From assembly GCA_910589415.1 (NCBI GenBank), contig OU342631.1, forward strand, positions 18,724,001 to 18,788,000: a stretch of DNA of 64,000 bases, written 5' to 3'. Below the pieces are notes generated by a model. It was not told the origin of the DNA. It did no database searches and was given only the letters and a program-made list of their open reading frames with translations. Below, piece by piece: positions 23,488-34,639 of this stretch. A program made the position numbers and the translations under genes. Every line of letters starts with the position of its first letter. The first letter of the stretch is position 1. Origin of the DNA: Malachius bipustulatus. Lineage: Eukaryota; Arthropoda; Insecta; Coleoptera; Melyridae.

Positions 23488-24019
23488 GGATTATTAGATA
23501 GATCTGAACTATTGTTTTTCCAATCCCGTTGTGTGAGATCAACAAGCTGGGTGCTTCCCCCGCTTTTTTGAATATCGCAGAGTAATGTAGAGAAGTTGAT
23601 TGGTCGATCCCAGATGATTGATATTTTTTTATTCAAGGAAATTTCGTACTGTAGATATTTGATTTCGACAAGAGGGTGCTCACACTCATTTGATTATTAG
23701 AAATTGCTGAAATGGTGTTTTATCTACTCCCTTAATTGAAAGTTGTCAATAACAAAACCACTTACATAACCTGAAAGTGAGACGTGCACGGTCTTATAAA
23801 TCAAAGAGTCAAAATTCAAAAGAGTGGCGGCTGGCGGAACAATTAAGTAGGTATACTCGACACTCGATTAGTCGATATGTCAAATATGCAAATGTTAATC
23901 TCATGAGGGAACATGACGGTGTAGAATTCACAAACCTGTTATTATCAAAATGAGTGGCACACGCAATATTATGTATTTCTTTAATAATTTCAATTAAATT
24001 GCATCATTGTTCCTGATTG

Positions 24020-24165
24020 ATTGACAATGCTAATATTATTGACGTTTGTTGTTAACTGAAATGTTTGATTATAAAATATCAGGAAGGACTATAATAGTGC
24101 CAATTGACCGTTTTATTTTGAATAACAGATTTGTTGTGTCCGCCATATCCAAACACCTTCTTGTT
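24020..24165 (+). repeat. Dispersed repeat, copy B
   Basis: It shares TTGACGTTTGTTGTTAACT and GTGTCCGCCATAT.CAAACA.CTTCTTG with 7300-7560 in the same order, with a shorter middle. Confidence 0.5.
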
Positions 24166-25034
24166 GTGTACTTAATCTTTAAGGTTATTAGTTGGGTAAA
24201 TCTTTGGAAAAAAAATAATAGTTTAAAAATCAATGATTTTGTATAGCTAAATAAATGATATGAGGTAGTTTAGACTCAATTTACCTAAAAACTATGGATA
24301 ATTTCGAATATTCATATAAGTACATTTTTTTGTGTGCTCTAATTATAATAGGTAAATCACCTCCTGATATAAAATGAAAATAATGAGAAATGTCCAAGTT
24401 ATGCGGCTAAAACCGAATAAAAATTTCAGCACCCTTTATTTTTGACTTATTTAAGAAAAGTTATTTAAAAAAAATTGCATCCTTTAATCCAATCTACCTA
24501 TACACAGGTAAAAATAAAATATCAACTTAAAAAACACCCTGTATTTTAGACGGAATATGTAAAATAAAACAGCCTGATTATGCATACATGCGAACATAAT
24601 AGCTATTAAAAAAAATTTCTGTCCATCAATGGCGAGAAAAATGGAGGAAGGACCTTATAAAATTTCGGTCCGCTTTCTCATAAATTTATTTAAATAAATT
24701 GACAGGCCAGTAATTTGCTACTGCGCATATACAATACATAAAACTTGATTAAAAATGGATAGCCGCAATGGAGCGTCCCAATTCCAGAATATTTATTAGC
24801 TGGAACAGCGATAAAACTAAATTATCCATGTCCTTAACATGCGCATAAATCCACATATAATTATTGCAAATATAGACGATGGAAAAAATGTGCATAATGT
24901 CCGAGATGAAAAAATTAATTTTAAACGCCAGGAATTCGATAATTTTCTGATAGTGACACGAGATCTCAGACACGTTATGCTGCTCGAGAAAATGAATGTA
25001 GGTATGTGTTTTATAAATTTATAAATTATTCACG

Positions 25035-25410
25035 ATAATATTCCTTCGGAGCTTGCCTTCCGTGAAACAAGCGAAATGCAACGCTTCGGCAAATTAATTA
25101 TTGAATTAAATTGCGCGTACTAATTTGAGGAAAAACTAAATCTCGTTTCCAGATTAAAAATGAGGTTTCTGATTAATTATTGCTATGGTACCTTCGAGCC
25201 GCAAATGAAGGTTTCCTCCGCACGCTCGACTTGGGGATAATTAAGGACGAAATCGGTAGGTCGGAGTAAAAAATTAATTTCTAATTCCGTTTGTGTGAAA
25301 ACAAAGCCGGGATTAATTAAATAATTCTCGGAAAATTCAGTAAAAATCGGCCCGAAGTGAAGGACCGGGAGTGACATCAAAGAAAATCCTACGTTCGAGG
25401 AGAACTTTCA
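25035..25410. promoter_or_regulatory. Possible conserved non-coding (enhancer-like) segment
   Basis: This stretch has a mixed base composition with many homeodomain-type TAAT words (AATTAATTATTG, GGGATTAATTAAATAATT, CTGATTAATTATTGC) between GC-rich words such as CTTCGAGCCGCAAATG. No open frame is supported. The look is that of insect conserved regulatory DNA; this is inference from texture only. Confidence 0.3.
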
Positions 25411-25976
25411 GATTACTTTGTACTAAAAACTTTTGTCACTCTGAATTAATAATTAATGAAACGGCATCGGAAAGTAAGTTCTCGCAGAGAGGAAAAATAA
25501 ATCTCCATCTTCCAGGATTGTTTGGATTTCTAAATCTAAAGTAAATATTATATCCGGTTGCTCTAACACGTGGATTTGAATTCAAACAATAAACTGATAC
25601 AAACTCTGGGCTTGGCTGTTTGCCAGGGTAATAACGCTTCCGCGATTTAGATTCAGAAAAGGGGCGCTCGAAAAATCCTATATTTGGTCTTTATGTTTTA
25701 ATAATTCGAAATTTTATGATTTATTTAAGCAGTTTGCCTCATAAATGACAAAACGGATCTACGAAACGGTCAGTTATCAAAATGTTTGATCAATTTTTGG
25801 TCAAGTTTTACTATTTCGACGATTTAAGTTTTCTGTGTAAACAACTTCGAGAAAATGTGATTTGGTTTGAAGAAGATTCAACTTCTATCAAATTCTATCA
25901 GGTTGATATATGAGTTTGTAGCTGTTTTTTTTAAGGAATTGTGACTTGCTATTTTTTTCAATTTGTAGAACTTTTA
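25410..25976. other. Nothing recognised
   Basis: AT-rich DNA without supported frames, splice sites or repeats. Confidence 0.4.
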
Positions 25977-26597
25977 TATAGGGTGATCCCGAAATGGCGG
26001 ACACGGACAGCACCACAACATCTATTGTGGAGTAAAGATTCTAAGGTTTATTTACTGTTTTTCCCAGTATGGCTCCCTTAAGAAGATATGACCACTTTTG
26101 TAGAAAATAAAGGCACAACACTGCACTGGATACCCTTCTTCAGGGAGAAAAATAATGTGTAGGTCTACAATACCCAGATAGATGTTACTATGGAAACATA
26201 TGAAATGAAAACACAACAAAGCTTAAAACAATAATCGTTGCGCGGATACATATTCGCGATAATATTATTCAAAATCTCGAATTCGAACAACGATGCCACA
26301 TTGATAAATTTTGTTGAACACAGGGAATAGGTAAACTTTGAATGTCTGTAATTCCGTTCCCGATAATAAAAAAATAAAAAGCAAACACTATCGTTATAGT
26401 TATGTGAAATCATGTGCTTTGCCTGTGGAGGTTGTTTAAATTTGACCGCCATTTCGATTTAAATTTTAGGAAAAGGACACCCTATATCTCGGTAACAAAG
26501 CCGAGGAACACATTTTTGTTTTAAGTTTACAGTCTTTCTGAACATCCTCTACAACACCCTGTATTCCGTGTCCGCCATTTCGGGATCACCCTGTATA
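25977..26597. mobile_element. 621-bp element with TATAGGGTGATCCC inverted ends
   Basis: GGGTGATCCCGAAATGGCGG..ACACGG at the left is the complement of the right end (about 30-33 bp perfect). Only the ends pair; the 560-bp interior does not. Just inside the right end sits a second ACACCCTGTAT, a nested element end, and near 26490 another CACCCTATAT. The left end lacks the CA of TACAGGG. Confidence 0.8.
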
Positions 26598-27238
26598 ACG
26601 GGCAAAAGTCGGTAATTTGGCATAAAGGAATATATTTTCCAGTTGCTTGGAAGAAAATTTTCATAATATTTTCCAAGGGCCGCTTGAAACCAAAAGGATT
26701 TTGCTCCCAAGATCTCCCAAGAATGCTCCATTTTAAAGCAATTTCGCATTTCCCCTCGTCAAGTGACCTAAAATTCTGGTATTTAGCATGACAGACGAAA
26801 ATTAAGGGACAATAATTCGCATCAAATCACAAGCACTTGCATGTCTTTTGAATTTATAATAAGCAACGACCAAATATTTTTAGAAGTTACGTATAATTCA
26901 ATGAGACGGCAGTCAGTAAGCGTATAGATAAAAAAGTTGGTCGGAGCTAGGAATTTTTTTTATTCTCTTCTATTTTTGAATCTAATTTGAATCTAATCGA
27001 TATTTCAGTGAACAACTGAGTGAACAGTGAAATCTAATCGAGCATGAAATTGTATGAAGATTATGAGGAATGAATTAGGTTTAATTTACATCACCAACTT
27101 CAGCAGTCAAATCCAATTCTGATGATTGATAGCGAAATTTGAGACAGATGCAACTTGTCGACGAAAGTTGAAAGTTGGAGGAAAAGCCAATGGCACCCAA
27201 ACTAATTATTCGTATTTACAATTAATTTTATTATTATA

Positions 27239-28050
27239 AGCCCGGTTTACACGTATCCAGTGCTTTAGTAGAGTACAGTGATTTAGTAGAGTGAGCTTTC
27301 TGTTCACACAGGTCAAGTAATTTAGTAGAGTTGGTAACTAAAAGACGAGTAAAAACAGGTGTCCACATGCGCACTTATTTTATTTAGTATGAGTCGAGTG
27401 GTCGAGTAGTAGATGCCGTTAAAAAAATAATAATGATAAAATATTATAAAATAATAAAATAAATTGCGTTCTATAATAAAACACCTTATAAAATTATAAA
27501 TTAATTTTTTTTTTAGCTCTTGAGAATACGTTGATCTAATGTTTTCAATTTTTTGAACAATTTCATTCTGCTAAAATCCCTGGATTCTCATCACTTCCTG
27601 CATTTTTTCATAAGCTGCCTGCCGCATTTGTCGATTTTTATATCTCTCGTCTCTAACATCCCACAGGCACTCATGTTTGCTATACTCCACAACAAATTTA
27701 AATGTTGTATCTTCAGACCACCGTGCCATGTTTTGCGCAACAGTAATAATAAAACACAGTTTTATAAAACACTCTCAAATTTTTTGGTTTGTTTTGCTGA
27801 ATACTCTACTAATCTGATAATCACCTGCGGCGAGATGCGTCTACACGCGTTTAGTTCAGCTGAAAAAAGGGAGGGGGAAGGCTACTCGACTTGTACTCGA
27901 CTGGAAAAATAGAATAGGATTCTATTTACTAAACTCGACTGTGAACTCGACCAAGCCAGCTGACTTGACTAAAACACAAGTGTTCACATAGGTCGAGCAC
28001 TAAATTACTCGACCGCTCGACTAAATTACTGGATACGTGTAAACCGGGCT
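27239..28050. mobile_element. Non-autonomous PIF/Harbinger-like element
   Basis: The 812-bp element has terminal inverted repeats AGCCCGGTTTACACGTATCC, perfect over about 23 bp. Subterminal arrays follow: TTTAGTAGAGT three times at the left, and ACTAAATTACTCGAC-like words at the right. The interior holds a minus-strand MADF-domain relic, and MADF/Myb-SANT proteins are the second gene of PIF/Harbinger transposons. The 3-bp target duplication expected for this superfamily (TWA) is not clean: TAA at the left and TTT at the right. No DDE transposase remains. Confidence 0.7.
27571..27729 (-). pseudogene. MADF (Myb/SANT-like) DNA-binding domain relic
   Basis: The frame starts at ATG 27729-27727 and reads MARWSEDTTFKFVVEYSKHE, then CLWDVRDERYKNRQMRQAAY, then EKMQEVMRIQGF before a TAG at 27573-27571. 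After the stop the same frame continues with EIVQKIENIRSTYSQEL, the expected next part of the domain. The pattern W..FV.EY..HECLWDVR...YKNR..R..AY..M is that of MADF domains. In Harbinger transposons such a protein helps the transposase reach the DNA. Here one nonsense codon and the loss of the rest make it a pseudogene. Confidence 0.75.
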
Positions 28051-28105
28051 TTTACTCTCGGTCTTATTGTTAACCGGGCAAGTGATATTTTATGAGTTCT
28101 TTTAC

Positions 28106-28256
28106 CTGCGCCGGCATTGTGCGACATTTTTTGGCCACGTACCACGTACCGCCACCAACCAGCTTCTAACTTCCTAACTGTTTTCCATGACAGACAGACA
28201 CGTGAAATTCGCAAGTCGGTCTCGAGTCTCGACAATTTCATCAAACGAACAGAACT
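28106..28256 (-). promoter_or_regulatory. Candidate core promoter and first exon on the minus strand
   Basis: Read on the minus strand, an arthropod initiator TCAGT has its A(+1) at 28256. A DPE-like AGACT starts exactly at +28 (28229), matching four of five consensus positions. Downstream lies a GC-richer leader and, in a good context (CCAAAAAATGTCG), an ATG at 28127 reading MSHNAGAG up to a CAG|GTAAAA donor at 28106/28105. An in-frame ATG at 28241 would give a longer N-terminus. The Harbinger-like element at 27239-28050 would lie in the first intron. No downstream exon could be identified. Confidence 0.35.
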
Positions 28257-28259
28257 GAA

Positions 28260-29190
28260 AAGATCGTAAACCGAATAAATTTATCCCGCTTTAAATTTAT
28301 TTTATTACCTCTGACCCATTTCGTCCTAGCTGTATGGTATTTTTTCGCTCGGTAGTAAAATTTCTTTGACCTCGATTCGTCCAGCCAATAAAAAGTGGGT
28401 TATCTTTAACTTATTAACTTTTTATGCTATTTATAGTGGCGTGCTATTAAGTTTTGCAATACCAGACACAATTTGTTGTATTAAAATAAATATAAAATGC
28501 ATCAGTGATGTGGATAGTACGAGCAGTTGTTATTAGAGCGACTAGGGGAAAAATTGTCTGCATGACTACTTTATAAAACGTTCGTCCTTAAAAAAACGTT
28601 ATGAAATTAGGTACCATAAAATATGCAGACTGTGAATTCTTATCAAGCGTACTTTTTTTAATTTTGAGCTCGTTATTAGAATTTTATAAAATGTGGTTTA
28701 TAACAAATTTTGGTTTATAGTGGTAAATAGGGGGGGGGGTAAATATGAAGGGTTTTAGAATAATAATTAGAATAATCAAATTTTGACTTGTTATTTTAAT
28801 TTTTTCTGATGTTGAAAACGTTGGATTACATTAATGAAACCTCCATATTGAGCTTTAGAATGCGATTTTCGAAAGATTTTTTTTTTAATCCTCAGATTTG
28901 TCCAACGAAATTATTAATATTTTAACGCAAGATTTTTCTTGTCATAAAAATTCACATAAATTTGAATTTCATGATTTATTTGATTTCATTGATTTTATTT
29001 GAATTTCATGGATTTAGAGAGTGTTATCATGCCTCGTAACAGGGGAGAAATTATGACTCTTATTTTGAAAAAGATAGATCCTAGAAATGAACCGACTAGG
29101 TAGATATTGCCATATTGAGAATTTCTTATACATAAATGTAGAACAAGGTTGCCGAAAATCCCTTGAAAAATCCCCAAAAATTTTTATCAT
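28260..29190. other. Non-coding stretch
   Basis: No gene is supported. It holds a 10-bp G run at 28730-28739 and AT-rich DNA. The upstream side of the candidate promoter at 28256 would fall here. Confidence 0.4.
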
Positions 29191-29195
29191 AATAA

Positions 29196-29440
29196 TTATA
29201 CAGGGTGTTTCAGTGATGTTGGGCCTATTTTCAAAGGGTCTCTCTCATAAGCATAAGTTGAAAAAAAATTTCAGCTCATAATGACGTTTCATTTCAAAGA
29301 TACAGGGTGTTAAAGTTTAAAAAAATATAAGAGTTATACGGTTATAACTTGTGTGAATTTAAAGCGATTTGGATGAAACTTGGCATGAATAATAAACCAA
29401 CATAGATCTTAAATTTGGCTATTAACAGGTTTTGTAGATG
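29196..29440 (+). repeat. Single-arm TACAGGGTG element
   Basis: TTATACAGGGTGTTTCAGTG at about 29200 and ATACAGGGTGTTAAAGTTT at about 29302 are two ends in the same direction about 100 bp apart, followed by GGATGAAACTTGGCATGAA. No mirrored arm is seen, so it is a solo copy or a nested pair. Confidence 0.65.
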
Positions 29441-29445
29441 TCTTG

Positions 29446-29504
29446 CAGTGGCGTAGAAATTCAGGATTGGCGCCCCTTACCCCTCTCTTTCTTTTACGCC
29501 ACTG
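29446..29504. mobile_element. 59-bp hAT-like terminal-repeat remnant
   Basis: CAGTGGCGTA at the left pairs with TACGCCACTG at the right. CAGTGGCG ends are typical of hAT transposons and their MITEs. An 8-bp target duplication is not clear. Only the ends and about 40 bp of interior remain. Confidence 0.6.
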
Positions 29505-30085
29505 TCTTTATTGCAGATACAAAAACGTTATTCAGTAGCCCCTGCATTATAGAACAAAAAAATTTCTTACTTTTTTCATACGGTGTACCGTTTTTAAGAT
29601 ATTCGATTTTTTCTCAGATAATGTTGGGCTATTTTTTTTCGTCTCGAGGGCCGTTTGATTCAGGATAGCCGGAAGCACCTCAGCCTCATGGGCTTATTGT
29701 GCTTATCCCCTTTACTTCATGTCACCCATGTTGGGTCATTTACATTGCATAATTATTATTTATTTCATTCAAAGTTATCTGACCAATTTTTATGCAAAAT
29801 GATTAGTGATATTGCCTTTTGCAAGAAAATTGTGTTCGCTATTTCGGCAGTTATTGAAATTATGATCCAGAATTTATGTGATGATGACCGTTTAGAACTG
29901 TTCGAACTTTCAAGAACTTTATCAGAACCAAAAACGGAACAATCTGGAAACTGTCATCATATAAATTCGAGATTTCCAATTTTTTTCTGTTTGATTTTTG
30001 GTAGTCCAGTTTGAATTTCTCATACATTTTAGTTAGGTACTCAAAATGGGTCTTATCTATAGATACTATACTATACTATACTATA

Positions 30086-31330
30086 TACAGGGTGGGCCAT
30101 CGAAAAGGTAACAAGCCTAATAATTTGGAAAGTGAAGTATGCGAAAAACGCCGAAACAGGTCGATTTTGTTATCGAGGGGGACATATTTTTGTGACAAAT
30201 TTAACTACCCACGTTCACCCCCTTGGCAGGGGTAGCTACCCCTTTGCTTATCATCATAGGGAACAGATATCGAGTGATACATCATTTGAAAGCTACATGA
30301 ATTCTCTTTACAACGATATCCAATATTTTGGGATTCGCTCACATACAGGGTGGCCCAACGAAAACGTAGCTCGCCTTAATAACTTGGAAGCTGAAGATGT
30401 ACGCGAAAAACGCCGAAACAGGTCGATTTTTTTATTAAAGTAGGCATATTTTCGTGACCAATTTAACTACCCAAGTTCACCCCCTTGGCAGGGGTAGCTA
30501 CCCCTTTGCTTAAAATCATAGGGAACAGCTATCGAGTGATATATCATTTGAAAGCTACTTGAATTCTCTTTACAACGATATAAAACACTTTGGGTTTCGC
30601 TTACATATAGGGTGGCCTACATACAAGTGATTAAGGCGAGTTACGTTTTCATTGGGCCACCTGTATGTAAGCGAAAGTGATACATCATTTGAAAGATACT
30701 TGCATTATCTTTACAACGATATCCAACATTTTGAGTTACGCTTACATACAGGCTGGCCTACATACAAGTGATTAGGGCGAGTTACGTTTTCGTTGGGCCA
30801 CCCTGTATGTAAGCGAAACCCAAAATGTTGGATATCGTTGTAAAGAGAATTCAAGTAGCTTTCAAATAATGTATCATTCGATATCTGTTCCCTATGATGA
30901 TAAGCAAAAGGGTAGCTACCCCTGCCAAGGGGGTGAACTTGAGTAGTTAAATTTGTCATGAAAATATGCCTACTTTGATAAAAAAATCGACCTGTTTCGG
31001 TGTTTTTCGCGTACATCTTCAGTTTCCAAGTTATTAGGGCGAGTTACGTTTTCGTTGGGCCATCCTGTATGTAAGCGAAACCCAAAATGTTGGATATAGT
31101 TGTAAAGAGAATTCAAGTAGCTTTCAAATGATGTATCACTTGATATCTGTTCCCTATAATGATAAGCAAAGGGGTAGCTACCCCTGTCAAGGGGGTGAAC
31201 TTGGGTAGTAAAATTTGTCACCAAAATATGTCCCCCTCGATAACAAAATCGACCTGTTTAGGCGTTTTTCGCATACATCTTCACTTTCCAAACTATTAAG
31301 CTTGTTACCTTTTCGATGGCCCACCCTGTA
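30086..31330. mobile_element. 1.25-kb nested inverted repeat of about 254-bp units
   Basis: Outer ends TACAGGGTGGGCCATCGAAA and its complement are at 30086 and 31330. Inside, a unit of about 254 bp occurs twice in the plus direction (from about 30100 and 30350) and twice inverted (to about 31060 and 31320), with a shorter, scrambled middle near 30600-30830. Each unit starts with an inner element end (TACAGGGTGGCCCAACGAAA-like). Each holds the blocks CGCCGAAACAGGTCGATTTT, CACCCCCTTGGCAGGGGTAG and ATTTGAAAGCTAC. Short open frames (84-103 codons) recur in every unit, but the unit length is not a multiple of three and the frame is lost at each junction, so they are not genes. Confidence 0.9.
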
Positions 31331-31360
31331 TAGTAGTTATTAAAAAAATATACTTTTTCT

Positions 31361-31610
31361 CTGACCATTGGGATCTCGAGAACTAGCGGACATACGGGGT
31401 CGATTAAATTAGAGAAACGTTGCACAATTTTATGCTTATTAAGAATCTGAAAGATTAGGATAACTTGAGTCATTCATGAAATATGCTGACAAACTGAAAA
31501 GAAACAAGATTTCTGAAAATGTGGGGGTTCTGGGGCTCATTCTCTCCGTTTTTTCATGTCATGTCAAGGTCATGAGCCCTAGAACCCACGAATGTTCTTT
31601 TTATTATTCA
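31361..31610 (+). repeat. Fragment of the CACCATTGGGATCTC family and a small inverted repeat
   Basis: GACCATTGGGATCTCGAGAA followed by TTAAATTAGAGAAACGTTGC and TATGCTTATTAAGAATCTGA matches the start of the elements at 5909 and 45023, then breaks off near 31465. Near 31523-31545 and 31568-31600 a GGTTCTGGGGCTCAT / ATGAGCCCTAGAACC pair forms a small inverted repeat; one more copy of the latter stands at about 32262-32290. Confidence 0.6.
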
Positions 31611-32535
31611 TTTATTAATAATTCTGATCAAGAATTTCATTTCTAATTATTATTGTACCTTGGTTTAAAAGGGTCAATGTCCATTTTCAATGTATTACGT
31701 TACTATAATTTATTTACTCTTCTCTTTTTTTTTAATTCTTTTTTTCAACGTTTCGTAACCCGAAAGATCTGCTGGTAAGTCCGGACTTTGGTCCTTTTTC
31801 TATTTACCTGACATAGATTTCAGCGACATACAAGCTAATAATACTCCATTGTCTAACATAATTATTAGATATTGGCTTTTCTTCTATACAGAAAATATAA
31901 ACACAAGGAAAACTTCAATAATAGAGCTCCAATAACCTCGAAAAGACAGTTTTGGACATTTTGCCCTTTTTCTACCAAGATACAATATTATGGGTTATGG
32001 TGCACGCGTTTTGTCAGCATGCGAGTTAACACTCCCCAATGAACTTGTCGTATCCTCATAGGTAGTTACCGTCACCAACACAGATGTCGCTATGGATTAT
32101 AAATCCCGAAGTTCCCCGTGTGAATATTCTGGATAGGTTGCAAAAGCAAAAGATAGGGAATCAGACTTTCTGATGTGTATGCCGATGAGCTCCAACAAGA
32201 CAAGAGCCATCCATGTCTTCGGTAGTGTTTTTCTCTGTCTTCGGCTTGGGATCAGTAATGAGCATGAGTCCTAGAACTCACGAATTTTCTTCTCATAAAA
32301 TATCTGGATTTTTCAATTTTTTCAGATTATTATAGGAATGACTGAAGTTATCATAAATTTTATTTCAAATTCTTAATAAGCATGAAAGTCTTAACTTTTT
32401 TCTACCAGGTTATTCTACCACCTTATTTTAGGAAAACTTCAAGAAGTCATTTTTTTCATCAGTCATTGTTTAGATAAGATATAGTCGCTCCACTCTGGTA
32501 ATTTGGCTTCGAGATCGAGCTCATATAGCCACAGA
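31610..32535. other. Nothing coding recognised
   Basis: AT-rich DNA; a GC-richer part at 32030-32290 contains the ATGAGTCCTAGAACTCACG copy mentioned for 31568-31600. No gene is supported. Confidence 0.4.
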
Positions 32536-32539
32536 CACA

Positions 32540-32680
32540 TTTTCTATAATATAAATATGTAGTTAAATTAACGAACACAAACAACCATGACGAGCTGAGA
32601 TTCGAACCCAAACGGTGGCAGCGTTGACGGCTTAACAGTCAGCAATCTAAACGGCCTCTCTACCGTCCACTCAGGTACTT
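32540..32680 (-). repeat. tRNA-derived SINE, copy 2 (most complete)
   Basis: On the minus strand an A-box-like GGTAGAGAGGCCG (near 32650) is followed by TGCTGACTGTTAAGCCGTC, a B box GGGTTCGAATCTC (near 32610), and the 3' body TGTTTGTGTTCGTTAATTTA. The order A box, B box, body marks a tRNA-derived SINE. It has the same 3' body as copy 1 at 2533-2640. Confidence 0.75.
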
Positions 32681-34110
32681 TTTGTAAGAGTTTCCGATTA
32701 AAAAGATCAAAATTTATTGGAAACGGCTAAATTCTTTATTAATTTTAGAACTTAAATTAATTTTAAAGTTAATTAGAAAGAACTTTAAATATGTGATTAA
32801 AATGGTTCAAGCTCATGAATATACTATATTTATTCAGAGCATTTTTTTTAAGTTCTGCAGATTTTTTCCTTAGTTTGACTGTATGTAGAGATGTAGCTAC
32901 TTTATACGAGCCTGCACATAAATACAGCACACACGACATGCCTACCAACCAACCAACAATCGTATTGTTTAATTTAAATCCGCATAACCGATTAATGTTC
33001 GCTTGCAGAATACCAACTAAATGGTTAACGCCAACATTGCAGCTACTTGGTCTTGCTCTTATGTGGGTTATTTCTTATTCCACTTGAATTTATAAAAGTC
33101 GAAGAAGTTATGTCTTGTTTTTACTAATGGCGATATTAATTGCATTGGCATTTCTCAGCGAGCGCCCTTGTTTTCTATATATGTAAAGTTCATGGAAAAG
33201 TAAGATATTAAGTTATGTTAATAAAACACATTTCCTTTTAGCAGTTATTCCTATATGAATACATTCTGGATGTTTTTATTTCCGAGCACAGTAATAATGT
33301 TGCTTCATAAAAGATAACCTGGATTTAATTTCGAGCCGAGGTATTGTTCGGCTCTTTTATATATAATATATGTAGAGGCTCTTTAAAAGCATCCATTATT
33401 TAAGCAAACGTTGCTGGGTTATAAAAAACCTCCTCGCATTGAGAATGTTTCCAAAATTTCCATCAGGAAAAATCGTTATCTTCATCTTTGTATAGTACCT
33501 ACCCCTTAGAATAGATAACATCCGTTTATATGTATTGAAAAAAAGTAACAATAACTTTGCTTGCTGTAAAAAAAAGATAAAATATTATTATATGAGTCAG
33601 AGAAAATACCTCTGACGTACCCTATCCCTATAGCATCAATAATAATTATTGTGGTTCCCCATTAAACTTCTGAAAAAACTTCGAAAATTGCTATTTTGAA
33701 GTTTTGTTATTAGACATTAGACAACCATTTGCGATATGTTCAGAGGTTTCCCAGGGATATCACTGGAAGAACTGGGGATCAGATTTCATTTCAAGAAAAA
33801 AATTCCAAAATTCTACGGTAAATTTTTAGATTTTTTTCTAAAGGTATCAAATCCAGCAATTTCTGTTCTTGGCCATTGATTCAATAACCATTTTCACATT
33901 TTTTACTTGGGCACGCCTCCAACCAGATAGGTTTTCTTGATTGTGGTATCGAAAATCCTTTAAATCACGTATTATGGAAAATCTTTGGACATCTTGTTTT
34001 GCAACCTGCTTTTGAAAACTATAAGAAAAGTTGTCGAGTGTTTAATATTAATACACATGAGGAGAAAATTACCCGGTTACCCATCAGTGGTGACTCTTTA
34101 GTTACTAAAT
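32680..34110. other. Nothing recognised
   Basis: AT-rich DNA with no supported frame. The 90-codon frame at 32815-33087 has no family motif, no splice context and ordinary base composition, so it is not called. Confidence 0.4.
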
Positions 34111-34114
34111 TAAC

Positions 34115-34312
34115 TCAAGATAACACTTCTTGTTTAATAGTCATTGATTTAATACATCTGTAGACTGTCTTTTTAACCTTTTTCGTTAGGGCGCTCAATT
34201 GTATTCGATGATTGGGGAGCTGTTCGAGGTAGTTCCATGTTAGTTTCTTGATTTCGTCTTCACAGCGAGCAGATTGCCAGAATCGGCGTGCAAAGGTTTT
34301 GCTAATGTTTCG
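34115..34312 (-). pseudogene. Possible coding relic, origin unknown
   Basis: A 66-codon minus-strand open stretch without a start reads RNISKTFARRFWQSARCEDE and continues KKLTWNYLEQLPNHR to a stop at 34115. It is charged, tryptophan-containing and GC-richer than the surroundings, which suggests former coding, and stops lie directly upstream. It may be an ORF1 or transposase remnant, since LINE relics are near, but I do not recognise it. Confidence 0.3.
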
Positions 34313-34639
34313 ATGTGTCTTTGATTTCTTTCTTTCATTCTCAGATACGTTTCATTATTTCATACAGGAGTTTGTTTCTGATGTGGAGGGTTTTTCGATC
34401 TACTACCTATTAGACAACTCATTTGGCGAATAGGTTTATTCCGGTGTCCTTTGCTGACATGTGCCCTCCAAGTGAGTTTTTCTCAACTCAACTGCTTTTC
34501 TGGGAAGTATTGCACACTCAAATCGTAACTAGATGCTTTGTGGCTGTTGCATCTGGCAATCACTTCATTTACTGCTTCAGGTGTAAAAGGGTGTAGAGAA
34601 CTAGTGGGAGGCAAAACCAGGCTGTGCAGCAGGCTAGAC

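Noticed and set aside
27118..27150. CTGATGA..GAAA..GAC order, possible hammerhead
   Set aside because: The segment between CTGATGA and GAAA cannot form a stem, and stems I and III are absent.
27553..27912. 119-codon plus-strand frame
   Set aside because: It is the antisense shadow of the MADF relic on the minus strand, which has a clear domain pattern.
29655..30014. 119-codon plus-strand frame
   Set aside because: No recognisable motif, ordinary AT-rich composition, no splice sites, and it lies between repeat fragments.
30132..31224. Open frames of 84-103 codons with similar protein sequence in both orientations
   Set aside because: They come from the 254-bp units of the inverted repeat. 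The unit is not a multiple of three, the frame is lost at each junction, and there is no start or splice context.
32815..33087. 90-codon frame with a hydrophobic start
   Set aside because: No motif, no promoter or splice signals, and codon use matches the surrounding non-coding DNA.
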